Part shown: one piece after another, positions 26,976-35,764 of the stretch
Layout: each line of letters starts with the position of its first letter
Numbering within the stretch: the stretch's first letter is position 1
NCBI GenBank assembly: GCA_002695185.1
Contig: NZOF01000007.1
Span: 28,213 to 92,212 of the forward strand
Source: Erythrobacter sp.
GTDB taxonomy: Bacteria; Pseudomonadota; Alphaproteobacteria; Sphingomonadales; Sphingomonadaceae
Reading direction: 5' to 3'
Length of the DNA stretch: 64,000 bases
Translations under genes and position numbers: made by a program
Notes under the pieces: generated by a model
Databases searched by the model: none
Seen by the model: the letters and a program-made list of their open reading frames with translations, nothing else
What the model was told of the DNA's origin: nothing

Positions 26976-29762
26976 ATGCGCAATGCGGCATCCATACCGC
27001 CGATCCTCGCGGCAGCGTCGCGCATGACCGGCGGCCCATCGTCCGGGCCAGCCGTCGCGTGGCATGCCGTCACCTCTGATGCAGCTATTGACGCCCTTCA
27101 GACGAACGTTGACGGGCTCTCCGAGCACGAAGCGGAACGCCGCCTGGAAACCTATGGACCGAACCGCCTTCCCGAAGGGCCCCGCCGTAGCGCCCTGACC
27201 AGATTCCTGCTGCAGTTTCACAATCTGCTCATCTATGTCCTTCTGGGGGCGGGCGTGTTAGCCGCGGCGATAGGCCATGGGACGGACGCGCTGGTTATCT
27301 GCGCAGTTGTCCTCATCAACGCGATCATCGGCTTCATTCAGGAAGGGCGTGCTGAGACCGCCCTAGACGCCATCCGGGCGATGATTGATCCAAGCGCCTC
27401 CGTCCTTCGGGACGGTCGCCGTACAACAATTGCTGCGGACAATGTTGTGCCGGGCGACATCGTACTTCTCGAGGCCGGCGACCGCGTGCCCGCGGACATG
27501 CGTCTAGCCAAGGCGCGCAATCTCAGGGTGGATGAGGCGATCCTCACCGGAGAATCCGTCCCCGTCGACAAGGCTGTAAAGCCTGTCGCCGCTGAAGCGG
27601 CGCTTGGCGACCGCTTCCCGATGGCATTCTCCGGCACATTCGTCACCGCCGGCCAGGGGGTTGGAGTTGTCGTAGCGACAGGGGCGAGCACTGAACTGGG
27701 GCGCATCAGTTCCATGATCGCCGCGGTGGAGCGGCTTGCTACGCCGCTTGTCCGGCAGATGGACCAGTTCGCGCGGCAGGTCACTGTCGCCGTACTCGGC
27801 GTCTCTGTCCTCGTCTTCACCTATGCCGTGCTGGTGCAGGCCTATGGCCTTGACGATGCCTTCATGGCTGTCGTCGGACTGGCCGTCGCGGCTATCCCGG
27901 AAGGTCTTCCCGCCGTGATGACCATTACTCTCGCGGTAGGAGTTCAGCGCATGGCGCGCCGGAACGCCATCATTCGGCGCCTGCCCGCCGTCGAGACCCT
28001 GGGCTCGGTTTCGGTAATCTGTTCGGACAAGACCGGCACGCTTACTCGCAACGAGATGATGGTGAGTGCCGTCCTCACCGCCGACCAGACGATCGCGGTA
28101 GAAGGCTCGGGGTACAAGCCGGCGGGCAAATTCAGCATCGGAGCAGGTGAGCCTCTCGATCCTGCTGCCGATCCCGTCCTCGAGGAACTCACGCTCGCCG
28201 CACTCCTCTGCAACGACGCCAGTCTGCGGCAACTCGGCGAGAATTGGACGGTTGACGGTGATCCTATGGAAGGAGCTTTGGTCTCGCTCGCCATTAAAGC
28301 CGGGCACAATGGCGCGGCCGCCAGGGTCAACTTCCCTCGTCTTGATGAGATCCCGTTCGATTCCCGCCATCGGTACATGGCAACACTCCATGCGCGCGAT
28401 GGTCATGTGCCCCATGCCTACATTAAGGGCGCTCCGGAGCGCATCCTCGGGATGTGCGGCCATATCGCTATACTGGACGGCGAACGCCGGCTCGACTCCG
28501 ACATCTGGCACGGACACGTCGAGCAGCTCGCGGCTAACGGCCTGCGCGTCATTGCGCTCGCCCGTCTCGCCATGAAGGACGGTCAGCGTGAGATCGCGCC
28601 GCCCGATGTCGAGAACGGACTTACACTGCTGGGCTTGGTGGGGTTGATCGATCCACCGCGGCCGGAGTCAATTGTTGCAATCGCCGAATGCAAGGCCGCC
28701 GGCATCCGGATAAAGATGATCACCGGAGACCATGCTGCGACGGCGCGCGCAATCGCCATCCAGCTTGGACTTGCCGACGATCCAAGAGCCGTGACCGGTC
28801 AGGAGCTCGATGCGCTGGAGGATGCCGGGTTCCAGCAGAGCGCCTACGAGGCGACCGTTTTCGCCCGTACCAGCCCCGAACACAAGCTGCGGCTGGTCGA
28901 AACCCTGCAGGCCGACGGCGCCGTGATCGCAATGACAGGCGACGGAGTGAACGACGCGCCGGCACTGAAGCGTGCCGATGTTGGCATCGCCATGGGCGGC
29001 AAGGGAACGGAAGCCGCCAAGGAAGCGAGCGAAATGGTTCTTGCCGACGACAATTTCGCCTCGATCGTTGCGGCCGTCCGCGAGGGCCGAACCGTCTACG
29101 ACAATTAGACCAAGGTGATCTCTTGGACACTGCCGACCAATGGCGGCGAGGCCTTCACCATCATCCTTGCCATCCTGCTCGGCCTCACGCTGCCCGTGAC
29201 GCCAGTTCAGATCCTTTGGATCAATATGATCACAGCCGGCGCCCTCGGCCTGACCCTCGCATTCGAGCCGACGGAGCCGGGAGCCATGCGCCGGCCTGCA
29301 CGTCCCGCTAACCAGAGAATCCTGTCGGGCCGGCTGCTGTGGCGAATCATGTTCGTCTCTGCGCTGATGGTCGCTGGCACTTTCGGCATCTACACCTGGG
29401 CAACCGGGCGGGGCCTGCCACTCGATACGGCGCGGACAATGGCCGTAAATACAATCGTCGTGATGGAGATCTTCTATCTTTTTAGCGTGCGCTATGTCCA
29501 CGGCACGTCACTGACGTGGCAGGGCGTGCTCGGAACACGCGCAGTCCTCATCGGCGTGGCGACCGTCGTCGTTGCGCAACTCGCGTTCACCTATCTCCCG
29601 CCGATGCAAGCGGTCTTTGCAACTCGCGCTGTATCCCTGGGCGACGGCATTGCCATCATATTGGTCGGGGTCGCGTTATTGGTCATTGTCGAAACCGAGA
29701 AATTGATCGCAGACTTCGCCGGAACGAGAAAAGAACAGGGAACCGGCAACGCCCGCGATTGA
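26976..29762 (+). pseudogene. P-type cation ATPase (P2A, Ca2+-type) interrupted by an in-frame amber codon
   Basis: The frame runs 928 codons but has TAG at 29106-29108. Before it lie the actuator motif LTGESVPVDKAV, the M4 motif AAIPEGLPAVMTIT, the phosphorylation site SDKTGTLTRNEM and the hinge GDGVNDAPALKRAD. After it come the membrane helices TLPTNGGEAFTIILAILLGL and VQILWINMITAGALGL. The PEGLP motif points to a P2A Ca2+/Mn2+-type pump. The stop replaces the residue after YDN in REGRTVYDN-x-TKVISWTLP, where leucine or isoleucine is usual, so a TTG-to-TAG change is likely. The first piece (710 aa) lacks the last six helices and cannot pump. AAGGAG precedes the ATG. Confidence 0.85.
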
Positions 29763-30023
29763 CGATGGCGCTCGGCTACATCCAGCTTTCATGTCTCCGA
29801 CAGCGGCCCACCGCCTAAACTCGCCCCGATGGCAGAGCTCTGGACGAAGATCGCTGGATGCACCGATAAGTCGACTGGCAATGCCGCCTCGACCGGCCGG
29901 CCCGGTCGATGTCTCCGCGAGAGCCAGGCCAAGGAAGTCGACCGCATCGCACCTGAAGATGCGAGCACCGCGTTGCTCGACATTCGCCTTTCGGCTGACG
30001 CGCTGCAGGCTCATTTCGCTTGA

Positions 30024-31235
30024 TCACCCAATCTTGGCTATGAGCCGGCCCGCGGCTCCCTGCTCCGCTGCAAGATTCCGGTTGTAAGCGAGCGGCATCC
30101 GGGGCGACTTCCAGCGCAGCGCGTCCATGATCCCGGCGAGATCCTCGCCGCTGGCGAACATATCCTGGTTGAGCCCCACCCGGGTCGAATGCGCGCTCAC
30201 CCCCTTGAGCAATCGCGCCAGATCGTCAGCGGTCAGATCGGGCAGCGCCCCCCGATCGAAGGCGCGCCGGATGATCGCCCGCCAGATCGGACCGATCGAG
30301 CCCGGGTGCAGCGCCGCTTCCCCAACATCGTACTCCACCCGCGCCGGCACCGCCGGTCTGGCAAGGGTCTTGCGCAAATCCCAGGTCTCGCGCCCTGAGA
30401 TGCTGTCGATCCTTCGTCCCGGCACCGCTTTTCGCGCCTTGTAGCGCCGTACTTGCACGCGGCGGAACAGTGGTCCGGAGGACATCTCGGCCGCTTCCGT
30501 CCAGGCCGCGATCGCCCGCGCGGAGCGTGGACTGAGGAACGCGGTGGCCCCCTGCCCTTCCTGGTCGGTCTTGCTACGCGGAATGGCGAGCAACCGCGCC
30601 TCCGGATCGAGCGCCTCGAGGATATCCTCGACCGCGATCACGACCAGTTCGGAGGCCCGTAGGCCGGTGTCATAGGCCGTCGACAGCAGCGCCCGATCAC
30701 GCAGTCCCGGCAAATCGTCGCCGCAGGTCTCCAGCAGGGCCCGCACGTTGAGCCCGCGAGGACTTTCGCGCTCGACGTCGCGAACCGCCCCCTTGAACCG
30801 CAGCGGCCGCGCCTGGGCCTGCGCGGTCCCTTTCTCGCGGCGGATCGCGCGCAGCCGCAGCTTGACCAGTTCGGCCTGGGTCGGGTCCTTCAGCTCCAGG
30901 AGCTGATGAATCTTGGCGATCGACGCCTTGTAGCGCGCCAGCGAGGCCGGCTTGCTCCCCTTCTCCGCACGGGCATCGAGATAATCGGCCACCGTTTCGG
31001 GAGTCGCCGGCAGGGTCGCACGCCCCGCGCGCCGGCACCAGAGATCGAACGCCTCAAGATCGCTCGCGAGCGCCCTGATGCTGTGCGGCGACGAAGCGGC
31101 CTGAAATGCCGCCACCAGCTCGACATTGACGGTAATCGTCGCGGCGGCCTTGAGCTTGGTGATCTCCCAGGCGAGATCCTTCGTCTCCGCTATGCTGGCG
31201 GGCCCGACGGCCGCAAAGGGAGTGGCGTCGTCCAT
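30024..31235 (-). CDS. tyrosine recombinase / integrase
   Basis: 403 residues. An N-terminal SAM-like DNA-binding part (LVAAFQAASSPHSIRALASD...VADYLDARAEKG) is followed by the catalytic domain: Arg in YDTGLRASELVVI, the HSTRVGLNQDM box (H-x-x-R), and the tyrosine in PLAYNRNLAAEQGAAGRL. It could act as the integrase of the 30-34 kb block or as a resolvase for the plasmid. ATG at 31235, one base after the stop of the TIR-like gene, so the two are cotranscribed. Confidence 0.88.
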   Translation of the reverse strand: MDDATPFAAVGPASIAETKDLAWEITKLKAAATITVNVELVAAFQAASSPHSIRALASDLEAFDLWCRRAGRATLPATPETVADYLDARAEKGSKPASLARYKASIAKIHQLLELKDPTQAELVKLRLRAIRREKGTAQAQARPLRFKGAVRDVERESPRGLNVRALLETCGDDLPGLRDRALLSTAYDTGLRASELVVIAVEDILEALDPEARLLAIPRSKTDQEGQGATAFLSPRSARAIAAWTEAAEMSSGPLFRRVQVRRYKARKAVPGRRIDSISGRETWDLRKTLARPAVPARVEYDVGEAALHPGSIGPIWRAIIRRAFDRGALPDLTADDLARLLKGVSAHSTRVGLNQDMFASGEDLAGIMDALRWKSPRMPLAYNRNLAAEQGAAGRLIAKIG

Positions 31236-31236
31236 C

Positions 31237-32517
31237 CTACCGCGCCAGCGCCTCGATCTGCTTGACCGTATGAGGCTCGATTCCATAGACGGCCGCCAGC
31301 CCATTGAACGCCTCGACGACAACGGCTTTGAGATATTCCGGGGCGGCCGAGGTCAGCATCGCGGCATACTCGTAGGATTCCTCGACCGCCGCGAACCCCT
31401 CGTCGCCGAAGTCGAACCGTCCCTGTGGCCACCAGCTGCCGGCAAGGCCGTTCACGCCGAGGCGCACATGGATCGGCAGTGCGCCACCATGAGCCAGCGC
31501 CAGCGCGCAGTTGCGCTCGAGGAAGTGGAGGCAGCGCTGGTAGAAATACCCGGTGGCGAGCGTCAGCCTACCGCTCTTCGGCGTGAACAGGAATCCCCCG
31601 CCAACACCCCAGAACTCGCCGGTCTTCTCGAACCACTGCGTCAGCGCGACGGTCGGGTAGACGCCCTCTTCCGCCGTTCCCGGCCAATAGACCATCGCGC
31701 CGCCCCGACACACGCCGAAGCCGAGCGAATTCGCCTTGGCGAGCAGCGCCGGATGGCCTGCGCTGTCGGCGAGCGAGCGCTTGGCGTCCGGCTTGGCGCT
31801 CCATTTGGAGGGAATGAGCCGCGCATAGCCCGCCCCGTGCGGCTTCCAGCGGACTTGGCTCGAGCCGTGCATCGGGTGGGTGACGGTCTGCGGCACGGCC
31901 GAATCGAACCACAGGTCGGGCTCACCCGGAGAATGCGGCTGCCAATGGACAGCCTCGGGGGGTGGCGAGGGCAACTGGTCTAGCGCAAGCTTGAGAAAGT
32001 CGGCGAGCCGCTTGGCTAGCTCGGTACGCACACGGCGCAGTTCCTCGCGATCGGCACCAGGAGGCAGATGAAAGGAGATCGGTCCGCGTCGCCCGCGCAT
32101 ATCGAACCGGAGCTTGTCGACCGTCGCCCCGTCGAACGCTGTGTTCCAGATCTGGAGCACGCGGTTCTCGCCGAGCGCCCGGTGAGCATAGCCAAGCTCG
32201 ATCAGCACATTGGAATTGGCGCATGCCTTCCCATCAGCTGAGATGGCGATCGGGGTGAGGTCGCCGATGAACACCGCTGCCTCGTCGATCTTGCGCAGGA
32301 TGGTGGCGACGATGTCGGGCGTGCCGGCGACGCCCTGGGTGTCAGACGTCAGGCTCGGTCGCTCGGCTTCGTCGAGGTCGGCCGAGATCATACCGATCGC
32401 CTGGTCGAGCGCCGAGCGGACAAGCTCGCGGGTCACGCGGCCGTCGAGATCGCTCTGCCATGACCAGAAAACCGTCTTTCCACGCACAACTGCCCCTGCC
32501 CGCCTCGGCGCTGCCAT
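31237..32517 (-). CDS. TIR-like domain protein, candidate defence effector
   Basis: 426 residues. Residues 16-125 read like a TIR-type nucleotide-binding domain: TVFWSWQSDLDGRVTRELVR, LTSDTQGVAGTPDIVATILR, KIDEAAVFIGDLTPIA and NSNVLIELGYAHRALGENRV. Glu107 in the NVLIELGYA motif matches the catalytic glutamate of bacterial TIR NADases. The remaining 300 residues (for example LGFGVCRGGAMVYWPGT) are an unrecognised sensor or partner domain. Many such proteins kill infected cells by degrading NAD+, but that activity is inferred here. It sits directly upstream of the recombinase gene and diverges from the gene at 32651. Confidence 0.7.
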   Translation of the reverse strand: MAAPRRAGAVVRGKTVFWSWQSDLDGRVTRELVRSALDQAIGMISADLDEAERPSLTSDTQGVAGTPDIVATILRKIDEAAVFIGDLTPIAISADGKACANSNVLIELGYAHRALGENRVLQIWNTAFDGATVDKLRFDMRGRRGPISFHLPPGADREELRRVRTELAKRLADFLKLALDQLPSPPPEAVHWQPHSPGEPDLWFDSAVPQTVTHPMHGSSQVRWKPHGAGYARLIPSKWSAKPDAKRSLADSAGHPALLAKANSLGFGVCRGGAMVYWPGTAEEGVYPTVALTQWFEKTGEFWGVGGGFLFTPKSGRLTLATGYFYQRCLHFLERNCALALAHGGALPIHVRLGVNGLAGSWWPQGRFDFGDEGFAAVEESYEYAAMLTSAAPEYLKAVVVEAFNGLAAVYGIEPHTVKQIEALAR

Positions 32518-32553
32518 ACCGCGACTTATAGGTACTCGTCAAACGCGCTTATG

Positions 32554-32571
32554 TGATAACTGCAATTATCA
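32554..32571. promoter_or_regulatory. inverted repeat in the divergent promoter region
   Basis: TGATAA-CTGCAA-TTATCA, a 6-bp perfect inverted repeat lying in an AT-rich patch 37 bases upstream of the TIR-like gene and 80 bases upstream of the HTH-type gene at 32651. A possible operator for a shared repressor. Confidence 0.4.
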
Positions 32572-32650
32572 AGGGTCCATGCCAAGCAACGTATGAAGGA
32601 GGAAACCAACTACTGACTTTGGTTTCTCTGCATGCCATCGTCGGTCACCC

Positions 32651-33577
32651 ATGGCCCGCGACGAAAACCCTCCCGCCGATGACCCTTTGCTCCTGCTGGG
32701 GCGCCTCGATGGCCGCCTGCAGGGGAGCACATGCACGGACATCTTTCTCGCACGTTCGCGTCTTGAAGGAGCCTCCGCACTTTGCGGCCTCGCCGGCGTG
32801 CCGATCGCGGTGAAAGACCTGCAGGACTGGATCGCAGGCCGCACACCCCCTCCCCGCTCGTCCGAGGGACTCAACGATCCGATTTCGGTGGCGGCCATCT
32901 TCCACATCGCCCTCAGTCGCGATGAGGACCTCAGCGACCCACTCGCCCGCGCGACACTGAATGCGCTGCGTTCCGTCCTGGACGATCGCGCTGAAGCGGA
33001 AACCTATGCGACGTCGGACATCGCCCATTTCGGTCCACTTTGGCGGAAAGTGCAGGCGGCGGCAAACGCCCCCTTCCCTACCACCGACCTCCTCGGCGTC
33101 GCGGACCGCGTCTTCGAGCTGGCCGCATCCACCGAGCCGGCGACCACCAGCGGTTGGGACGTGGTCAGCCTCGATGGCCGGAAGCTCAACCTTCCACCGC
33201 GCGGCCGCGACCGAAACTGGTTGATCGCGGTCGCCGTGCCACGGATGCTCTACCGCGCCGGCTTCACCACGCGGGTCATCCCCTCTCTTGTCCTGCTGCC
33301 TAAGTACCTGCCCCCCTCCCCCGCCGAACTCGCCATGACGATGGCCCAGGCAATCGGCCGAACCGCTCAGGCGGGGCTTCGCGAGCTCGACTCGATCGAG
33401 CGCGCGGCGGCGCGCATCCGGTCCGATCTTCAGGCCACGAAGCGGAGCAAGGCTCCCTTGCTCGCTCGGCTTCAGTTATCTTACCCGGGGCTTCAGCCCG
33501 CCGCGGTGGCGCGCCTGCTGAAGGTCACACCCCAAGGTGCACGCAAGCTCCTCGCCTCTGTCCATAGTCACACCTGA
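32651..33577 (+). CDS. unknown protein with C-terminal helix-turn-helix, RHE_PE00001/DUF1612-like
   Basis: 308 residues. The start (LLLLGRLDGRLQGSTCTDIF) and the way the middle part runs recall a family of rhizobial plasmid proteins (RHE_PE00001, DUF1612); this is a weak match by eye. The last 35 residues (LSYPGLQPAAVARLLKVTPQ, then GARKLLASV) have the shape of a helix-turn-helix. It may regulate the divergent TIR-like gene or be a partner of the DUF4238 gene just downstream. Confidence 0.65.
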   Translation: MARDENPPADDPLLLLGRLDGRLQGSTCTDIFLARSRLEGASALCGLAGVPIAVKDLQDWIAGRTPPPRSSEGLNDPISVAAIFHIALSRDEDLSDPLARATLNALRSVLDDRAEAETYATSDIAHFGPLWRKVQAAANAPFPTTDLLGVADRVFELAASTEPATTSGWDVVSLDGRKLNLPPRGRDRNWLIAVAVPRMLYRAGFTTRVIPSLVLLPKYLPPSPAELAMTMAQAIGRTAQAGLRELDSIERAAARIRSDLQATKRSKAPLLARLQLSYPGLQPAAVARLLKVTPQGARKLLASVHSHT

Positions 33578-33590
33578 ACGATCGACGCCC

Positions 33591-34460
33591 GTGCAATCCA
33601 AACCTCAGAACCCGCCCTCCCGGCATCATTTCATCCCGCAGTTCCTGCTCGAACAATGGACGACGGGCGGCGTGCTTCTCCGGTACCACTGCAACTGGCG
33701 CGGCGAGATCGAGAGCGCACCCGCCTCACCGAAGAGCGTCTGCTTCGAACGGGACCTTTATAAAACCGTCGGCTTCCCGCCCGAGCACGCGCAGCAGATG
33801 GAAACCCTGTTCATGCAGGTGGTGGATGATGCCGCAGCAAAGGTTCATGCACAGCTCCTCGACGGGGGCGTTCGCTCGCTCAGCGATGCGCAATGCACGG
33901 ACTGGGGCCGCTTTGTATTCTCGCTCTGGTTTCGGACGCCGTTGGACATGCGCGGTTTGAAGGACGCCGTTGGTCCGCTCGCCGGCCCGGATAGCGGTCG
34001 CGCAATTGTCGATGGCGAGCACGTCCCTCTTCCGCCTGAGGCGCTGAGCGCGCTCCAGATGGAAATCCTACGAACCGTCATCGATGACGCCGAACGCGGA
34101 CGAGCGTTCATCAACATGGAATGGCGGGTGATCAGGACCACCAATCCGCGAGAGTTCTTCGTGTCCGACTGGCCGCTCGACGTGCCGGCGAGTTTTGCAT
34201 GGCTCGGCAGCAACTCGTCCTATGTGACCCTGCCGATCGGTCCCAACGCCCTTTTCGTTGCAGCCGGATCACGCTCGCTTGCCGACCGGATCGCAGCTCT
34301 ACCCGAGCGCGAACTTATCATGCGCCAGAACCGATCGACCGTCGGCCATGCGCAGAGCTTTGTGGGCGCACCGAGCGCCCAGGCTGCCGCGTTTATTAGC
34401 GCTCACTTCGGCGGCCGGACGCGCCACTCCGTGACCCCAGGGCATCGCCGACAAATATAA
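33591..34460 (+). CDS. DUF4238 family protein
   Basis: 289 residues from a GTG 13 bases after the upstream stop; a GTG at 33537 inside the upstream gene is the alternative. The N-terminal SRHHFIPQFLLEQWTTGG and the later VIRTTNPREFFVSDWPLDV are the DUF4238 signature (histidine-rich start, conserved SD.P). Function of the family is unknown; members are common in defence and mobile regions. Its position after the HTH gene suggests one transcription unit. Confidence 0.75.
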   Translation: MQSKPQNPPSRHHFIPQFLLEQWTTGGVLLRYHCNWRGEIESAPASPKSVCFERDLYKTVGFPPEHAQQMETLFMQVVDDAAAKVHAQLLDGGVRSLSDAQCTDWGRFVFSLWFRTPLDMRGLKDAVGPLAGPDSGRAIVDGEHVPLPPEALSALQMEILRTVIDDAERGRAFINMEWRVIRTTNPREFFVSDWPLDVPASFAWLGSNSSYVTLPIGPNALFVAAGSRSLADRIAALPERELIMRQNRSTVGHAQSFVGAPSAQAAAFISAHFGGRTRHSVTPGHRRQI

Positions 34461-34517
34461 GAGACCCGCCATATAAGCCGCGATCGATCTGCCCTCTGGC
34501 AGAGACGAACCACTAGA

Positions 34518-35495
34518 CTAGGTCAGCAGTCCTTCGATTGCCTTCAGCAGTTCGGACGGGGAGGCTTCCGTCTTCGGCGGCACCTTGATGGTAAGCCCCC
34601 CTCCCCTCGCCTTCGTATAGCGCAGGATCACCTTGCCACCCCTGCCGGTGATTTCCTTCTCGGCGGCACCTTTGGTGCTGGGGGCGACAGTCGCCTTGAC
34701 GAGACGCTTGGCGACCTCGGGCCCGCTTAGCCTCACGCCGCTCTTGGTACGCTCCTCCTCTATCCGCTCGGCCTCGTCGCGCATCTTCGCCAGCGCCTTC
34801 GCGTCGCCAGTAAGCGGCTTGATATCTCGCGCGACGCGGACGGTGATGTCGTGCGTGTCGGAGAAGGCTGAGACAACCTCGGCCGGCAGGCGTGCTACGT
34901 CCAGCAGCCGGCTAAGCCAGGACTTGGAGAGGTTCAGATGCTCGGCCATCTGCGACTGGGAGTTCTCGTAGAACTCGGCCAGGGCGACCGTATATTCCTT
35001 GGCGCGTTCCCAGTCGGAGATGTCCTTGCGAGAACGGTTCTCGACGTCCGAAACACGGAACGCCTCTTCGTCCGTCACGGTCTGGATCGTCACCAGATAG
35101 TCGAACTCGGGATGATGGTGCGCGCGAAGCCATTTCACCGTCCACCAGCGGCGAACACCGGCGATGATCTCGAAGTCATACTCTGGATCGTCCTTCAGGC
35201 GCCGAACGATGGCCGGGATCCGCTGCTTCTTAGCGGACAAGAACGAGTCGATTAGGTCACGGCAGCTCTCTTCCGTGAGATGGTCGAGATCGCGATTGTG
35301 CATACGCCAGGGGCGGCACTTCGCAGGGTCGACCCACTCCGTCCGATCAGCGACGGACTTGCCCGTTGCTATCCGCGCGAGCGTCTGGCTGCGGCTCGCC
35401 ATGATGCCTTCGGCAGGAGTGGATTTGTCGAGGTTCTCCTCGTCATCGAGACCCTCTGTGAACATCGAGCCGAAGCCCTTGTTGCCCTTGCTCAT
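34518..35495 (-). CDS. parB: plasmid partition protein ParB
   Basis: 325 residues. The N-terminal ParB/Srx domain has FEIIAGVRRWWTVKWLRAHH and VSDVENRSRKDISDWERAKE, followed by the helix-turn-helix QSQMAEHLNLSKSWLSRLLD. This is a ParB that binds parS and spreads as a CTP clamp. GAAGGA precedes the ATG at 35495. It is downstream of parA in the same direction, with three parS-like palindromes between the genes. Confidence 0.95.
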   Translation of the reverse strand: MSKGNKGFGSMFTEGLDDEENLDKSTPAEGIMASRSQTLARIATGKSVADRTEWVDPAKCRPWRMHNRDLDHLTEESCRDLIDSFLSAKKQRIPAIVRRLKDDPEYDFEIIAGVRRWWTVKWLRAHHHPEFDYLVTIQTVTDEEAFRVSDVENRSRKDISDWERAKEYTVALAEFYENSQSQMAEHLNLSKSWLSRLLDVARLPAEVVSAFSDTHDITVRVARDIKPLTGDAKALAKMRDEAERIEEERTKSGVRLSGPEVAKRLVKATVAPSTKGAAEKEITGRGGKVILRYTKARGGGLTIKVPPKTEASPSELLKAIEGLLT

Positions 35496-35548
35496 CGGCC
35501 CGTTCCTTCTTCGTTTATTGCCGCCCTCGGCCCGCTCAAAGTGGAGGA

Positions 35549-35564
35549 GTTGCCACGTGGCAAC
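35549..35564. repeat. parS-like palindrome 1
   Basis: Perfect 16-bp palindrome GTTGCCACGTGGCAAC (18 bp with flanking A/T), upstream of parB. The central CACGTG core is shared with the classical parS. One of three identical copies. Confidence 0.8.
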
Positions 35565-35661
35565 TCGTCCGTTTCGCGGCGTATTTTCAGCCCGATATTC
35601 ACGCGACGGAGATACATATCACAACGACTCAATCCATTGATTTTGCTTCATTTGTTTAGAA

Positions 35662-35677
35662 GTTGCCACGTGGCAAC
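35662..35677. repeat. parS-like palindrome 2
   Basis: The same perfect 16-bp palindrome, 113 bases from copy 1, in the AT-rich middle of the parA-parB gap. Confidence 0.8.
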
Positions 35678-35742
35678 AGCGGTAGCAGCGAGGCCCAAAA
35701 CGCGCCCGATTTTCCGCCGCTTTCACCTCGCAAAACCTGCCC

Positions 35743-35758
35743 GTTGCCACGTGGCAAC
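35743..35758. repeat. parS-like palindrome 3
   Basis: The same perfect 16-bp palindrome, 81 bases from copy 2 and just outside the parA stop. Confidence 0.8.
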
Positions 35759-35764
35759 TCGCCA

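Noticed and set aside
28668..29501. 277-codon minus-strand frame opposite the P-type ATPase
   Set aside because: Antisense shadow; the plus strand has clear ATPase motifs over the same bases.
29829..30023. 64-codon plus-strand frame between the ATPase and the recombinase
   Set aside because: No ribosome site and no recognisable sequence; it may be a remnant, but coding cannot be supported. The 261-base gap 29763-30023 otherwise shows nothing.
34478..34495. CTGCCCTCTGGCAG hairpin between the DUF4238 gene and parB as a terminator
   Set aside because: Only five base pairs and no T-run; too weak to call.
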